This document shows, piece by piece, positions 16,799-25,794 of a stretch of DNA of 64,000 nt. The stretch lies in NCBI RefSeq assembly GCF_025685625.1, contig NZ_JAGSYI010000001.1, forward strand, positions 186,001 to 250,000. Reading direction: 5' to 3'. The notes under the pieces are model-generated. The model was not told where the DNA came from and did no database searches. It was given only the letters and a program-made list of their open reading frames with translations. The translations under genes and the position numbers were made by a program. This DNA is from Acidicapsa acidisoli. GTDB lineage: Bacteria > Acidobacteriota > Terriglobia > Terriglobales > Acidobacteriaceae. The number at the start of each line of letters is the position of its first letter. Within the stretch, counting starts at the first letter, position 1.

Positions 16799-17475
16799 GG
16801 CTCGACCCTCCCGTCGCGGATGCGAATGTGCCGTGGAGCGGCGTTCGCGATTTCGTTCTCGTGTGTGACAACGATGAGCGTCATGCCTCGACACTCCTGA
16901 ATTCCGATGAGCATCTCCATGATGCGGGCGGAATTCACGCTGTCGAGATTCCCGGTGGGCTCATCCGCCAGCAATATGGAAGGATTGTTGGCCAGCGCCC
17001 GGGCAATGGCCACGCGCTGGCGTTCTCCGCCGGAGAGCTCGTTGGGATACTGGCGCATCCGGCTTTCCAGCCCCATCTCGATCAGAAGAGATTCAGCTCT
17101 TGCCGCCCGCTCTTTGGCGTCGCTCTTGACGGCGAGCATGGGCACCTGGACGTTTTCGATGGCGCGCAAAGTGGGCATCAGGTAGAAACCCTGGAAAATG
17201 AATCCGACATGATGGGATCGATAGGTGTCAAGATCGACGTTCGTTCCCAACAGAGAGTCCTGGAAGAAAACCTGACCGCTCGTCGGGGAGTCCAGTCCTC
17301 CAATGAGCTGAAGCAGGGTGGATTTTCCGCTGCCGCTGGGCCCGCTGATAGCCACGAACTCTCCGGTATGAATCGAAAGGTCTACCCCGCGCAAGGCTTC
17401 GATGCGGCCCTCGTCATAGCTCTTGCGGAGAGCCCGCACGGCGAGGATCGGGGATCGCGGCAACGAATTAGTCAT
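16795..17475 (-). CDS. ABC transporter ATP-binding protein (LolD/MacB type)
   Basis: 226 residues, a complete ATPase. Walker A is GPSGSGKST (45-53), the signature is LSGGERQRVAIARAL (about 147-161) and Walker B with its Glu is ILLADEPTGNLDS; the switch His is in VVTHE. The GNLDS motif and its length place it with LolD/MacB/FtsE-type importers and extruders. It overlaps the permease gene by 8 bp and is coupled to the exported protein by GTGA. It should drive the MacB-type permease encoded just upstream. Confidence 0.93.
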   Translation of the reverse strand: MTNSLPRSPILAVRALRKSYDEGRIEALRGVDLSIHTGEFVAISGPSGSGKSTLLQLIGGLDSPTSGQVFFQDSLLGTNVDLDTYRSHHVGFIFQGFYLMPTLRAIENVQVPMLAVKSDAKERAARAESLLIEMGLESRMRQYPNELSGGERQRVAIARALANNPSILLADEPTGNLDSVNSARIMEMLIGIQECRGMTLIVVTHENEIANAAPRHIRIRDGRVEP

Positions 17476-18601
17476 GCCTCAGCGCCTCGACGGGAGAGAG
17501 ATGAGCGCCGCGCCAGGCCGGAAAAACTCCAGCCAGCAACCCGGCGAGAACGGCGACGCCGAGCGCTTCCAGCAGCAGAACGGGAGAAAATACTGCCGAT
17601 ACGATGCTGGCGGTCTGAGGCAGTTTGGACAAGATTTGAAGGGCCGCGCACCCGAAGAAGATGCCGAAGACACCTCCCGCGAAGCCCAGGACTGCGGCTT
17701 CGGTTTGAATCAGCAAAAGGACTTTCCAGCGCTTCCATCCAAGCGCACGCAGAATGCCGATCTCCCTGGTGCGTTCGAACACGGACATGGCCATCGTATT
17801 GGCAATTCCGAGGATGCCGATCAGAAGCGCGATGCCAGAGGTGCCCCACGCGGCCGCGTGCGCCATGACTACTAGCTGGTTATTGCTGGCGCGTTCCGCC
17901 GCAGGGACGGCGCGCAACTCAGGCAATGCGGACTCGATTTGAGCCTGCGCGCTCTCAAGATAATGCTGCGGCGATTCGCCTGCCGGAGCGGGACGCAGGC
18001 GAACATGGAATGCGGATACCTTCCCTTGCAGGCTTGCGATTTGCTGCAGCTGATCCAGTGGAAGAATAAGTGCGCTTCCTTCGAGCGCCGAGCCGCTGTG
18101 ATAAACCCCGGTTACCGTCAATTTAGAGCCCTGAATATCGAGTGTGTCGCCAGCGGTCTTGTTGAGATTTGCGGCAAGCAGGTCACCGAGAATCACTTCC
18201 GGCTGGCCATCGCGAAAACGCCTGCCAGATTTGAATGCCAGCGAGTCGAGTTCGAAGGAGTCGGCCTTCCATCCGTAAGTCAACGCGGTGATCTCGGGCG
18301 TGATTTCCATCATATTTAGAATCATCGGCGTGGCACGCGCTATGTCGGGGAGAGACCTCAACTTCGCCGCAGCAGACTCATCGACCGAAGTATTGAAGAA
18401 AGTCTTCTGTATCACAGCTATATCGGTGCCGCCGCTCTGGTACACCTCCAGCCACTCGTGCTCAAAAGAGCGGGAAAAGCCGACCAGAGCTACGAATGCG
18501 CCGATTGCCATGCCGATTCCGCACAGGGTAAGGAGAGTCCTAAGACGCCTTCGCCATAGATTTCTCCATGCGAACCACGCAAAGGATAATTGGGGGGCCA
18601 T
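17468..18601 (-). CDS. ABC transporter permease, MacB/FtsX type
   Basis: 377 residues. The layout is that of a MacB-like mechanotransmission permease: one N-terminal helix (LLTLCGIGMAIGAFVALVGF), a periplasmic domain of about 200 residues (MacB_PCD), and three C-terminal FtsX helices starting with SGIALLIGILGIANTMAMSV. The cytoplasmic loop FERTREIGILRALGW is the conserved FtsX coupling motif. First gene of a three-gene unit with the ATPase and the exported protein; such transporters act on lipoproteins, peptides or toxins rather than moving them through the inner membrane. Confidence 0.9.
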   Translation of the reverse strand: MAPQLSFAWFAWRNLWRRRLRTLLTLCGIGMAIGAFVALVGFSRSFEHEWLEVYQSGGTDIAVIQKTFFNTSVDESAAAKLRSLPDIARATPMILNMMEITPEITALTYGWKADSFELDSLAFKSGRRFRDGQPEVILGDLLAANLNKTAGDTLDIQGSKLTVTGVYHSGSALEGSALILPLDQLQQIASLQGKVSAFHVRLRPAPAGESPQHYLESAQAQIESALPELRAVPAAERASNNQLVVMAHAAAWGTSGIALLIGILGIANTMAMSVFERTREIGILRALGWKRWKVLLLIQTEAAVLGFAGGVFGIFFGCAALQILSKLPQTASIVSAVFSPVLLLEALGVAVLAGLLAGVFPAWRGAHLSPVEALRHD

Positions 18602-18933
18602 ATTTCGAAAAAATCCTTAGGGGTTCCGCATCGCGATCAATGTACGGGATAGCTAAGTTTATCGGGCGGTGCCCGTAGTGTCCATTTAAAGATTCTTTGT
18701 CTCGGACACTTGCAGCGCAGGACGGAACCTTAGTGCTTACTGTCTTCGTTTGAAACAGACCGGATCGCGGCTACTCATACAATTGCTTCACGCTCTTCCG
18801 GCTATCGACCATTAGCCATCGGCTCTCATATCCATTCTAGCGTGTTCTACCGGCAGTTCGGCGCATCGTGCAGCAATTCCGCGACGTCAAGGCCGGCCAG
18901 ATAGCGCCGATTCTCATTCCCTCGGCGGCCGAT
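18602..18933. other. Intergenic region, nothing firm
   Basis: 332 bp between the hexosaminidase stop and the permease start. A small GC hairpin (CGGGC, GGT, GCCCG at 18663-18675) is the only structure seen. Past the hexosaminidase amber stop, the same frame stays open for 28 codons to another TAG at 18847-18849, but without a reason to think it is translated. Confidence 0.5.
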
Positions 18934-21087
18934 CTATTGCACTTTGACGGACTTCACCAATAATTCCACCGAAGGCGCAACCATCAGCAGCAGCACCGCC
19001 TGCGGCTTTTCCGCGTTGGTCAAGGTCGCAAGATCCTGCTTCTGAGCTTCCATCGTCGACGCCTGGCCGCTATGCAGACTATCGAGAGCATGCAGCCCGA
19101 TCTCCGCGACGTAACGCAGCGACTGCGAAACCGGAATTAGTTCCTCGGTAATATCCGACTTGGCAAGCAAAGGCTCAAGTTTCGCGTCGTTGTCACGCCA
19201 CAGAACGAGCCAGTCATGCGCAGTTTGCCAGTCCTGGGAAGTGGCATTGCCCGCGACGATGCGCTTGCAGATATCCCGGAAGACACGGGCCGCATTGCTC
19301 TCTGGAGGAATCGCATCTACCAGGCGATTGAGCGGAGTGAAGCTGGTGTACTCGCGTAGTTCCTCCCGGGCATAGCCCCTGGGCGGCGCAACGACGGAAG
19401 CAAGAACGCGCAGCGCCTCCGGGTTAGGATCGCCGCTCATCCGCTCCAGCATGCGCTCCGATGCGGCCTCGTTTTCGATGCCGTAAGACTTGAGCTTCTC
19501 TGAAATAACCGCGAGGCGGCTGTACATGGAGTCCACATCGCGAACCTGCTGCGGAGACCAGAATCGCTCAGCAATCGCCGCTGTCCGGGGCCAGATGCGG
19601 CTGTCGATGTTCTCGTCGTTAACATACTCTGCCCACATCGTCGCTTCCCCGCCCAGAATGCTTGCGGTCTGTTCCGGTGTGAGCTTGTCAGCAATCCCCT
19701 CCAGCGGATCGACGAGATAGTGCTCTTCCGCGGGTTGGTTGAGGTCAATGTAATACCCGTGGGAGAGCAGTCCGCGATACCCGCGTTTAGCGGCGTCTAG
19801 CAATGAATCGCGCCCACGCCAGGACTGAATGACGACATTCTTGGGAGTATCCGGTTGCAGAACCTCATCCCATCCCTCAGCAATCTTGTGGTGACTGACC
19901 ACAATCTTCTGTACCCGCCCGCTGAACCACGCCTGCAAAGCCGCGTTGTCCTTCAAGTTGTGGGTCCGCTTGAACTCCTGGATCTGCGGGTTGGCGTCCC
20001 ATTCCTTGCCATTGCATTCGTCTCCGCCAATATGGAAGTAAGCATCGGGAAAGAGGCCTGCCATTTCGCCGATAAAGAGATTCAGGAACTGGTAGGTGCT
20101 CTCGCGCGTCGGGTCCATCGCCGGGTCGAAGATGCCCCACTTGCGCTCAATCTGATACGGTCCTTTGCCGCTGGCAAGCTGCGGATACCCGACAAACCAC
20201 GCAGTCGCGTGCGCCGGCATATCAAATTCCGGAACTACACGAATACCGCGATCCCGAGCGTATTCAATGACATGACGGATCTGCTCCTGCGTGTAATACA
20301 GACCATCCGACCCCTTCTGTTGCAGCAAGGGAAAGACTTTACTCTCGACACGAACACCCTGGTCCTCGGAAAGATGCCAATGAAAAACATTCATCTTGAC
20401 CGCTTCCATCGCGTCCAGATTGCGCTCGATCACTGGGATCGATGTGAAATGACGCCCTGAGTCGATCATCAGGCCCCGCCAGGGAAAACGCGGTTTATCG
20501 TCAATCGTCAGAGCCGGAACAGTGAAACCGTGCGGAGTAATCCGCACCAGTTGCAGAAAGGTCTGCATCCCGTGCATTACGCCCAGCGGATTTGCCGCTG
20601 TGAGCCGAACCCCATCCGGCGAAATCGCCAGTCGGTAAGACTCGTCTTCTCCAAGTTGCTGAATTACCGCGCTAGGTCCCGCTGTATGTATCTGGAAATG
20701 CGCGGCACCGTCAGACGCCGTTCCCTCTACCGACGTTCCCAAAGCCACCTCGCGGACAAACGGTATGCCCGTTTCGCTGAAAAGAGTGGCCAGGAAGCGT
20801 TCGCGAGCACGGAACAAACGCGGTTCCGTGAATCCATCAAAAGCCATGCGAAATTGCCCATCGACGATAAACTCTCCCTGACCTGGCGTGACGCTCGCCG
20901 GTAAAGGCATGATCGGCAATGGCTCCGGAGTCGAACTCTGAGCCTGGGAGAAAGTTGAAACTGCGCCAAGGAACACAACCAGGGAAAGCAGACGATGCGG
21001 CCAGCGGGCAGGGGTCAAGTCGGACTTCTCCACACGAAAAGAATATTCAGGTATAAGCCTAGGGTTTAGCTTCCACGATTCTGTCAC
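18934..21087 (-). CDS. Beta-N-acetylhexosaminidase (GH20)
   Basis: 717 residues. It removes terminal beta-GlcNAc or GalNAc, probably outside the cytoplasm. A hydrophobic export segment lies at 31-50 (HRLLSLVVFLGAVSTFSQAQ) behind an unusual 30-residue lead, so the true start may be a little later although no other Met is available. The GH20b-like domain covers about 60-195. The catalytic barrel begins PRFPWRGLMIDSGRHF (199-214) and contains VFHWHLSEDQG. The substrate-assisted pair is FHIGGDE, Asp 356 and Glu 357. The C-terminal 180 residues are helical and less conserved. It stands as a single gene, divergent from the sulfite reductase locus. Confidence 0.93.
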   Translation of the reverse strand: MTESWKLNPRLIPEYSFRVEKSDLTPARWPHRLLSLVVFLGAVSTFSQAQSSTPEPLPIMPLPASVTPGQGEFIVDGQFRMAFDGFTEPRLFRARERFLATLFSETGIPFVREVALGTSVEGTASDGAAHFQIHTAGPSAVIQQLGEDESYRLAISPDGVRLTAANPLGVMHGMQTFLQLVRITPHGFTVPALTIDDKPRFPWRGLMIDSGRHFTSIPVIERNLDAMEAVKMNVFHWHLSEDQGVRVESKVFPLLQQKGSDGLYYTQEQIRHVIEYARDRGIRVVPEFDMPAHATAWFVGYPQLASGKGPYQIERKWGIFDPAMDPTRESTYQFLNLFIGEMAGLFPDAYFHIGGDECNGKEWDANPQIQEFKRTHNLKDNAALQAWFSGRVQKIVVSHHKIAEGWDEVLQPDTPKNVVIQSWRGRDSLLDAAKRGYRGLLSHGYYIDLNQPAEEHYLVDPLEGIADKLTPEQTASILGGEATMWAEYVNDENIDSRIWPRTAAIAERFWSPQQVRDVDSMYSRLAVISEKLKSYGIENEAASERMLERMSGDPNPEALRVLASVVAPPRGYAREELREYTSFTPLNRLVDAIPPESNAARVFRDICKRIVAGNATSQDWQTAHDWLVLWRDNDAKLEPLLAKSDITEELIPVSQSLRYVAEIGLHALDSLHSGQASTMEAQKQDLATLTNAEKPQAVLLLMVAPSVELLVKSVKVQ

Positions 21088-21375
21088 CCCACCCCCTGAA
21101 TGAGCAATCAGGATTTACCGGAGCGACTGCTTACACCGGCAATGTAAGAATTGTGCTTACGCCAGGTTTTTGATAGCATCTACCAACATATGGTTTGCGC
21201 TTCCCCAAGCCGCTCTTGTTGTCGCCTGTCGAACATCTTCGACGGGTGCTTATTCTAATCTCCGATTTCCGAGCGCAAATAATCGAGTGATCCAGAGGCC
21301 ACACCCGTAGTTCTTGAGCCGGGTTAGCCTTTTGCGATTCCGGCGTTTAGCACACCAGGAAGTATCGAGGTTTGC

Positions 21376-21522
21376 ATGCCGGCTATAGAAAACCAAGTCG
21401 ATTCGCAATTCGCAGCCGCGAATCTGTTCGCTCCGACGCTCCCAAGCCATCTGCGGCTGCTTGAGGCGGAGAACATCCACATTCTGCGCGAGGTCGCCTC
21501 GAAATCAGGAGCAGTTTCATGA
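21376..21522 (+). CDS. 48-residue CysD-like N-terminal fragment, coupled to the reductase
   Basis: A short frame with GAGG six bases before its ATG. Residues 23-41 (LPSHLRLLEAENIHILREV) match the start of sulfate adenylyltransferase subunit 2 (CysD: HLxxLEAESIHIxREV), but the protein stops at residue 48, before the PP-loop (YSIGKDS) needed for catalysis. Its TGA overlaps the ATG of the next gene (ATGA), so the two are translationally coupled. It is either the stump of a deleted cysD or a retained leader peptide. It lacks everything required for the adenylyltransferase reaction. Confidence 0.6.
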   Translation: MPAIENQVDSQFAAANLFAPTLPSHLRLLEAENIHILREVASKSGAVS

Positions 21523-23216
21523 CCACACAGTTCATTCCCACGCCTGAAGTCAAGACCGAAGGCAACCCGCCAGTCAAACCTGTCAAGGAAACCAAGGCGC
21601 AGCGCTCGGAACGGCTGAAGCGGGAGAAAAACCCCTGGGAAGCCTTCGAGGAAATCCGCCAGTTTGCGCGTGACGGCCGGGCCAGCGTGCTACCGGAATG
21701 GGCTGAGTTCTATTTCAAATGGTGGGGAATCTATACGCAGGGCGACGGCGCAGGCGTCACGGGGGGCACTGGTGGAACAGGGAAAGCCACCGAATACTTC
21801 ATGATGCGTATTGGCATTCCCAACGGTATCGCTACCGCGGCGCAGCTTCGCGTCATCGGCACACTAGCGCGCGATCATGCCCGAAACCTGGCCGACATCA
21901 CCACCCGACAAGCCATCCAATTGCATTGGCTGACAGTGGACTCTTTGCCCAAGGCGGTTGAGGCACTGGATTCCGTCGGCCTCTCGCCTCGTGGAGCTTG
22001 CGGCGACGTGGCGCGCAACGTTACCGGATGCCCGGTTGCAGGCCTCGACGGGCATGAGTTGATCGACGCATCCCACCTGGCGCGGGCCGTCGCGCGAGAG
22101 GTGAACGGAAACTCCGAATTCTACAATCTGCCGCGCAAGTTCAAAATCACGGTTACTGGCTGCCCCGTTTGGTGTTCCTACCCGGAAATCAACGACATCG
22201 CTGTCACTGCCGTTCGAAACGGCGACGAGATCGGCTTTTCCGTCCGGGTAGGCGGTGGACTTTCCGCCGATCCCCATCTGGCAGTGAAGCTGGACGCTTT
22301 CGTTCGCGAAGATCAGGCCGTCGCAGTCGTTCGCGGCATCACAGAGATCTTCCGCGAGCAGCAGGGGCTGCGGGAGAGCCGCGACCGCGCCCGCATGAAG
22401 CATCTTTTCCTCCGCGAAGGATGGACAGCCGAGCGTTTTCTTGAAGAATTGCAAACGAAGCTGCCCTTCCAATTGGCGCCCGGGGTGGACGACGCAGTTC
22501 CGGACGACGTCTTTCGCGATCACGTCGGAGTTCGCCCGCAGAAGCAGCCCGGGCTTTACTCGGTGGGCGCAACCGTGCTCAACGGGCGCATGAGCGGCGA
22601 ACAGTTGCTGGCTATCGCAGATCTCTCGGAGAAGTATGCCGGCTCGGAGTTTCGCACTACGGTGATGCAGAACTTCATTCTTCCGCACGTCCCGCAGGCC
22701 AATCTCGAATCTATGCTGGGCGGACTCGCCGGATTAGGCCTGACCGTGGAAGCCACGAACTTCTGGCGCGGCACGGTAGCCTGCACAGGCACAGAGTTCT
22801 GCAAACTGGCCATTACTGAAACCAAAGGCTTTGCACGTTGGCTCGTGGAAGAACTGGAAGGCCGCTTGCCTGGTTTCGATCAACAAATCAAATTGCATGT
22901 AACCGGCTGCCCCAATAGCTGCGGACAACACTGGATCGCCGATGTGGGCCTCGAAGGCAAGAAGATCAAGCACGACGGCAAACTCGCCGACGCTTGGTCG
23001 TTTGCGCTCGGAGGCGCGTTGGGCGTCCACTCCGGAGTAGCACGACTGGTCAATTACAGATGCCTCTCAGCCGACGTTCCCGATGCATTGGAGCGCCTTT
23101 TCCGCAGCTATTTGGCCTCGCGCAGCGAAAAGCAGAATCTCCGTTCCTGGTTTGCGAACAGGTCCAACGAGGAGTTGCGCGACATTCTTGAAGCAAACGC
23201 GCCTTCGGTGGATTAG
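21519..23216 (+). CDS. Ferredoxin-type nitrite/sulfite reductase (siroheme, 4Fe-4S)
   Basis: 565 residues, the full length of the NirA/Sir family. Six-electron reduction of sulfite to sulfide or nitrite to ammonia. The siroheme/4Fe-4S ligands are present: CTGTEFC (Cys 422 and 428) and CPNSC (464 and 468). The pseudo-symmetric first half has GACGDVARNVTGCP (159-172) and VTGCPVWCSYPEIN. The CysD-like fragment coupled to its start argues for sulfite assimilation, though sequence alone cannot separate the two activities. Overlap ATGA with the small frame upstream; 213 bp follow before the next gene. Confidence 0.9.
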   Translation: MTTQFIPTPEVKTEGNPPVKPVKETKAQRSERLKREKNPWEAFEEIRQFARDGRASVLPEWAEFYFKWWGIYTQGDGAGVTGGTGGTGKATEYFMMRIGIPNGIATAAQLRVIGTLARDHARNLADITTRQAIQLHWLTVDSLPKAVEALDSVGLSPRGACGDVARNVTGCPVAGLDGHELIDASHLARAVAREVNGNSEFYNLPRKFKITVTGCPVWCSYPEINDIAVTAVRNGDEIGFSVRVGGGLSADPHLAVKLDAFVREDQAVAVVRGITEIFREQQGLRESRDRARMKHLFLREGWTAERFLEELQTKLPFQLAPGVDDAVPDDVFRDHVGVRPQKQPGLYSVGATVLNGRMSGEQLLAIADLSEKYAGSEFRTTVMQNFILPHVPQANLESMLGGLAGLGLTVEATNFWRGTVACTGTEFCKLAITETKGFARWLVEELEGRLPGFDQQIKLHVTGCPNSCGQHWIADVGLEGKKIKHDGKLADAWSFALGGALGVHSGVARLVNYRCLSADVPDALERLFRSYLASRSEKQNLRSWFANRSNEELRDILEANAPSVD

Positions 23217-23429
23217 GGGCGGTCGAGTCCTAAACCGAATGCTTGGAGAAGAATGCTCTTGTCCATCTGGCGTCGCAGGGTGGAAAATAATCGGTTGCCG
23301 AAAATGTAATCCTTTTCATCCATCCGCAGAACCATCTCCCGTTCGGATGATCTGGATCGTGTGCCATCCATAATTGTGCATACGCCGATTCCCTGAATTG
23401 CCTTACGACCGACAGGAGTTTGGATCTCA

Positions 23430-25745
23430 ATGCAAAGACGTGATTTTCTCAAGACGACCGGCACTCTGATTGCCGGCGCGACTGTAGTACGCCCCGGCCT
23501 AGCGTCGGACGCAAACTCTTCCCGCGCTCAGGGCCGGACCATTCTCCCCATCAATCGAAATTGGCGGTACAGCCGCACCTTCACCGACGCCGCTGTCGCT
23601 CCCGCCTTTGACGATTCGTCCTTCGAGCGCGTCGTCGTTCCACATACGAACGTGAAGCTCCCATGGCATAGCTTCGACGATAAAACCTACGAGTTCATCT
23701 CCGTCTACCGCCGACGCTTCAAACTCCCTGCTTCCGTGCGTGGCCAACGCGTCTTTGTCGACTTCGAAGGCGTGATGACCGCCTCAACCGTCTGGATCAA
23801 CGGAACAAATCTGGGCGAATATAAAGGCGGATTCACTCCATTCTCCTTCGAACTCACCGACCATGTGAACTGGAATGGCGAGAATGTCCTGGCAGTCAAG
23901 GTCGACTCCACGGAACGCGCCGATATTCCTCCGTTTGGCTATCAGATCGACTATCTGACCTTCGGCGGCATCTATCGCGAAGTAGCCTTACGAATCGTTC
24001 CGCACACTTATATTGAGAACATATTCGCTCAGCCAAAGAACGTCCTTACCGACGCGCCAACTGTGGATGTAAAGTGTTTCTTGCAGAGCGCGGGCGGAGC
24101 TCAGGATAATCTTTCTCTTGAAGTAACACTCAAGAGTGGCGAAAGCGTTGTCGGAACAGCTTCCAAGCGAATCGACAGCCTGGACTCAAGCAGCGATCCG
24201 GCATCGACAACCGTTACCCTCAGCAACTTCGGCAAAGTCGATCTCTGGGATCTTTCCCATCCGCACTTATACACCGTTCAGGTGAAGCTACTACGTAGCG
24301 GTCATGTCGAGGACGAAGAAAGCCGCACCGTCGGCTTCCGCGAAGCGGAGTTTACTGACCATGGATTCGAACTAAACGGCAAAGCTATCAAGCTACGCGG
24401 ACTCGACCGGCACCAGACCTTTCCATTTGTGGGTCAGGCCATGCCGGGCCGAGTACAGCGTCGCGACGCGATCATCCTAAGGCAAAAGCTGAAATGCAAC
24501 ATCGTCCGCACTTCACACTATCCCCAATCACGCCACTTTCTCGATGCCTGCGACGAAATCGGCCTTCTGGTTCTTGAAGAGATTCCCGGTTGGCAGCATA
24601 TCGGCGATGTTCCATGGCAGGATATTTCGGTGGACAACGTCAGCCGCATGATTCGTCGCGACTGGAACCACCCGTCGATCATTCTCTGGGGAGTCAGGAT
24701 CAACGAATCACGCGATAATCACGACTTCTACACCCGGACGAACGCGATGGCGCATAGTCTCGATTCCTCGCGCCAGACGGGCGGAATCCGATACTTCCAG
24801 GAATCTGAATTTCTCGAAGACGTCTTCACCATGAACGACTTCGGCTTCCCTCTGAAAGCGCCCAATCACCCCCGCTATTTGAATACTGAGTTCGTCGGAC
24901 ACACCTATCCCACGAAGACCATCGACAATGTCGAGAGGCTCACCGAGCACACACTGCGCCACGCTCGGATTCATGACCAACTAGCCTCAAATCCGCAATA
25001 TGCCGGAGGCATTGGCTGGTGCGCCTTCGACTACAACACGCACAGTGATTTCGGATCGGGCGACCGCATCTGCTATCACGGAGTAACGGATATCTTCCGC
25101 GAACCCAAGCCAGCCGCCGGCTTCTACAAATCCCAATGCGACCCCGAAGAAGAAATCGTCCTCGAACCGTCGTTTCACTGGGCCAGAGGCGATCAATCCA
25201 TCGGCTTTTCGAAGGCAGTTGTCTGCTCGAACTGCGATCATCTCAAGTTCTATGTCAAGGACAAACTCATCGCGGAAGTCGACCCCGACCGCGCTCAGTT
25301 CCCGAATCTTCGTTATGCGCCGTTTGTAGCGGATGTGGGCAAAGGAATCGATCCCTGGGGTGATCTCCGAATTGAGGGCTATATTCAGGGCAAGCAGGTC
25401 ATCGCAAAGCGGTACTCCAGCAAAGGCATTGAACAGAAGTTCTCGCTTGTCGCTGACGATCTTTCCCTTCACGGAGACGGCGCCGACACAACCAGGGTCG
25501 TCCTCGCAGTGACGGATGAATTCGGCGCAATTTGTCCATTCGCGGACGATGCCATCAAGCTGGAAGTCGAAGGACCCGCAGAGATCATCGGAGACAACCC
25601 ATTTGCATTGGTAGGGGGCACGGGGGCAATCTGGATTCGAGCGAAGGAACAGGCAGGAATCGTGCACCTGCGAGGCCATCATCCTGTTTTAGGTCAGCAG
25701 GAGATTCAGATCACTGTCTCGCCAAGCGCATCGGAATTGGCGTAA
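23430..25745 (+). CDS. Glycoside hydrolase family 2 (beta-galactosidase/glucuronidase-like), Tat-exported
   Basis: 771 residues. It starts MQRRDFLKTTGTLIAGATVV, a textbook twin-arginine signal. A GH2 sugar-binding domain (about 40-195, ending FGGIYREVALRI) and Ig-like domain precede the TIM barrel. The acid/base is Glu 426 in WGVRINES and the nucleophile is probably Glu 487 in RYLNTEFVG. The barrel also has RTSHYPQSRHFLDACDEIGLLV. The C-terminal 200 residues are beta-rich domains of the Bacteroidetes/acidobacterial GH2 type. Substrate specificity cannot be assigned; hexuronate genes 7 kb away make a glucuronidase or galactosidase role plausible. AGGAG lies about 12 bases before the ATG. Confidence 0.9.
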   Translation: MQRRDFLKTTGTLIAGATVVRPGLASDANSSRAQGRTILPINRNWRYSRTFTDAAVAPAFDDSSFERVVVPHTNVKLPWHSFDDKTYEFISVYRRRFKLPASVRGQRVFVDFEGVMTASTVWINGTNLGEYKGGFTPFSFELTDHVNWNGENVLAVKVDSTERADIPPFGYQIDYLTFGGIYREVALRIVPHTYIENIFAQPKNVLTDAPTVDVKCFLQSAGGAQDNLSLEVTLKSGESVVGTASKRIDSLDSSSDPASTTVTLSNFGKVDLWDLSHPHLYTVQVKLLRSGHVEDEESRTVGFREAEFTDHGFELNGKAIKLRGLDRHQTFPFVGQAMPGRVQRRDAIILRQKLKCNIVRTSHYPQSRHFLDACDEIGLLVLEEIPGWQHIGDVPWQDISVDNVSRMIRRDWNHPSIILWGVRINESRDNHDFYTRTNAMAHSLDSSRQTGGIRYFQESEFLEDVFTMNDFGFPLKAPNHPRYLNTEFVGHTYPTKTIDNVERLTEHTLRHARIHDQLASNPQYAGGIGWCAFDYNTHSDFGSGDRICYHGVTDIFREPKPAAGFYKSQCDPEEEIVLEPSFHWARGDQSIGFSKAVVCSNCDHLKFYVKDKLIAEVDPDRAQFPNLRYAPFVADVGKGIDPWGDLRIEGYIQGKQVIAKRYSSKGIEQKFSLVADDLSLHGDGADTTRVVLAVTDEFGAICPFADDAIKLEVEGPAEIIGDNPFALVGGTGAIWIRAKEQAGIVHLRGHHPVLGQQEIQITVSPSASELA

Positions 25746-25794
25746 CGAGCAGCCCGATCGATTGAGCGCGCCAGGAAGGGACGGGCTTTAGGAA

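Noticed and set aside
18847-18936. Amber readthrough of the hexosaminidase into 28 more sense codons
   Set aside because: The extension is short, has no family match, and open frames of this length are common at this GC content.
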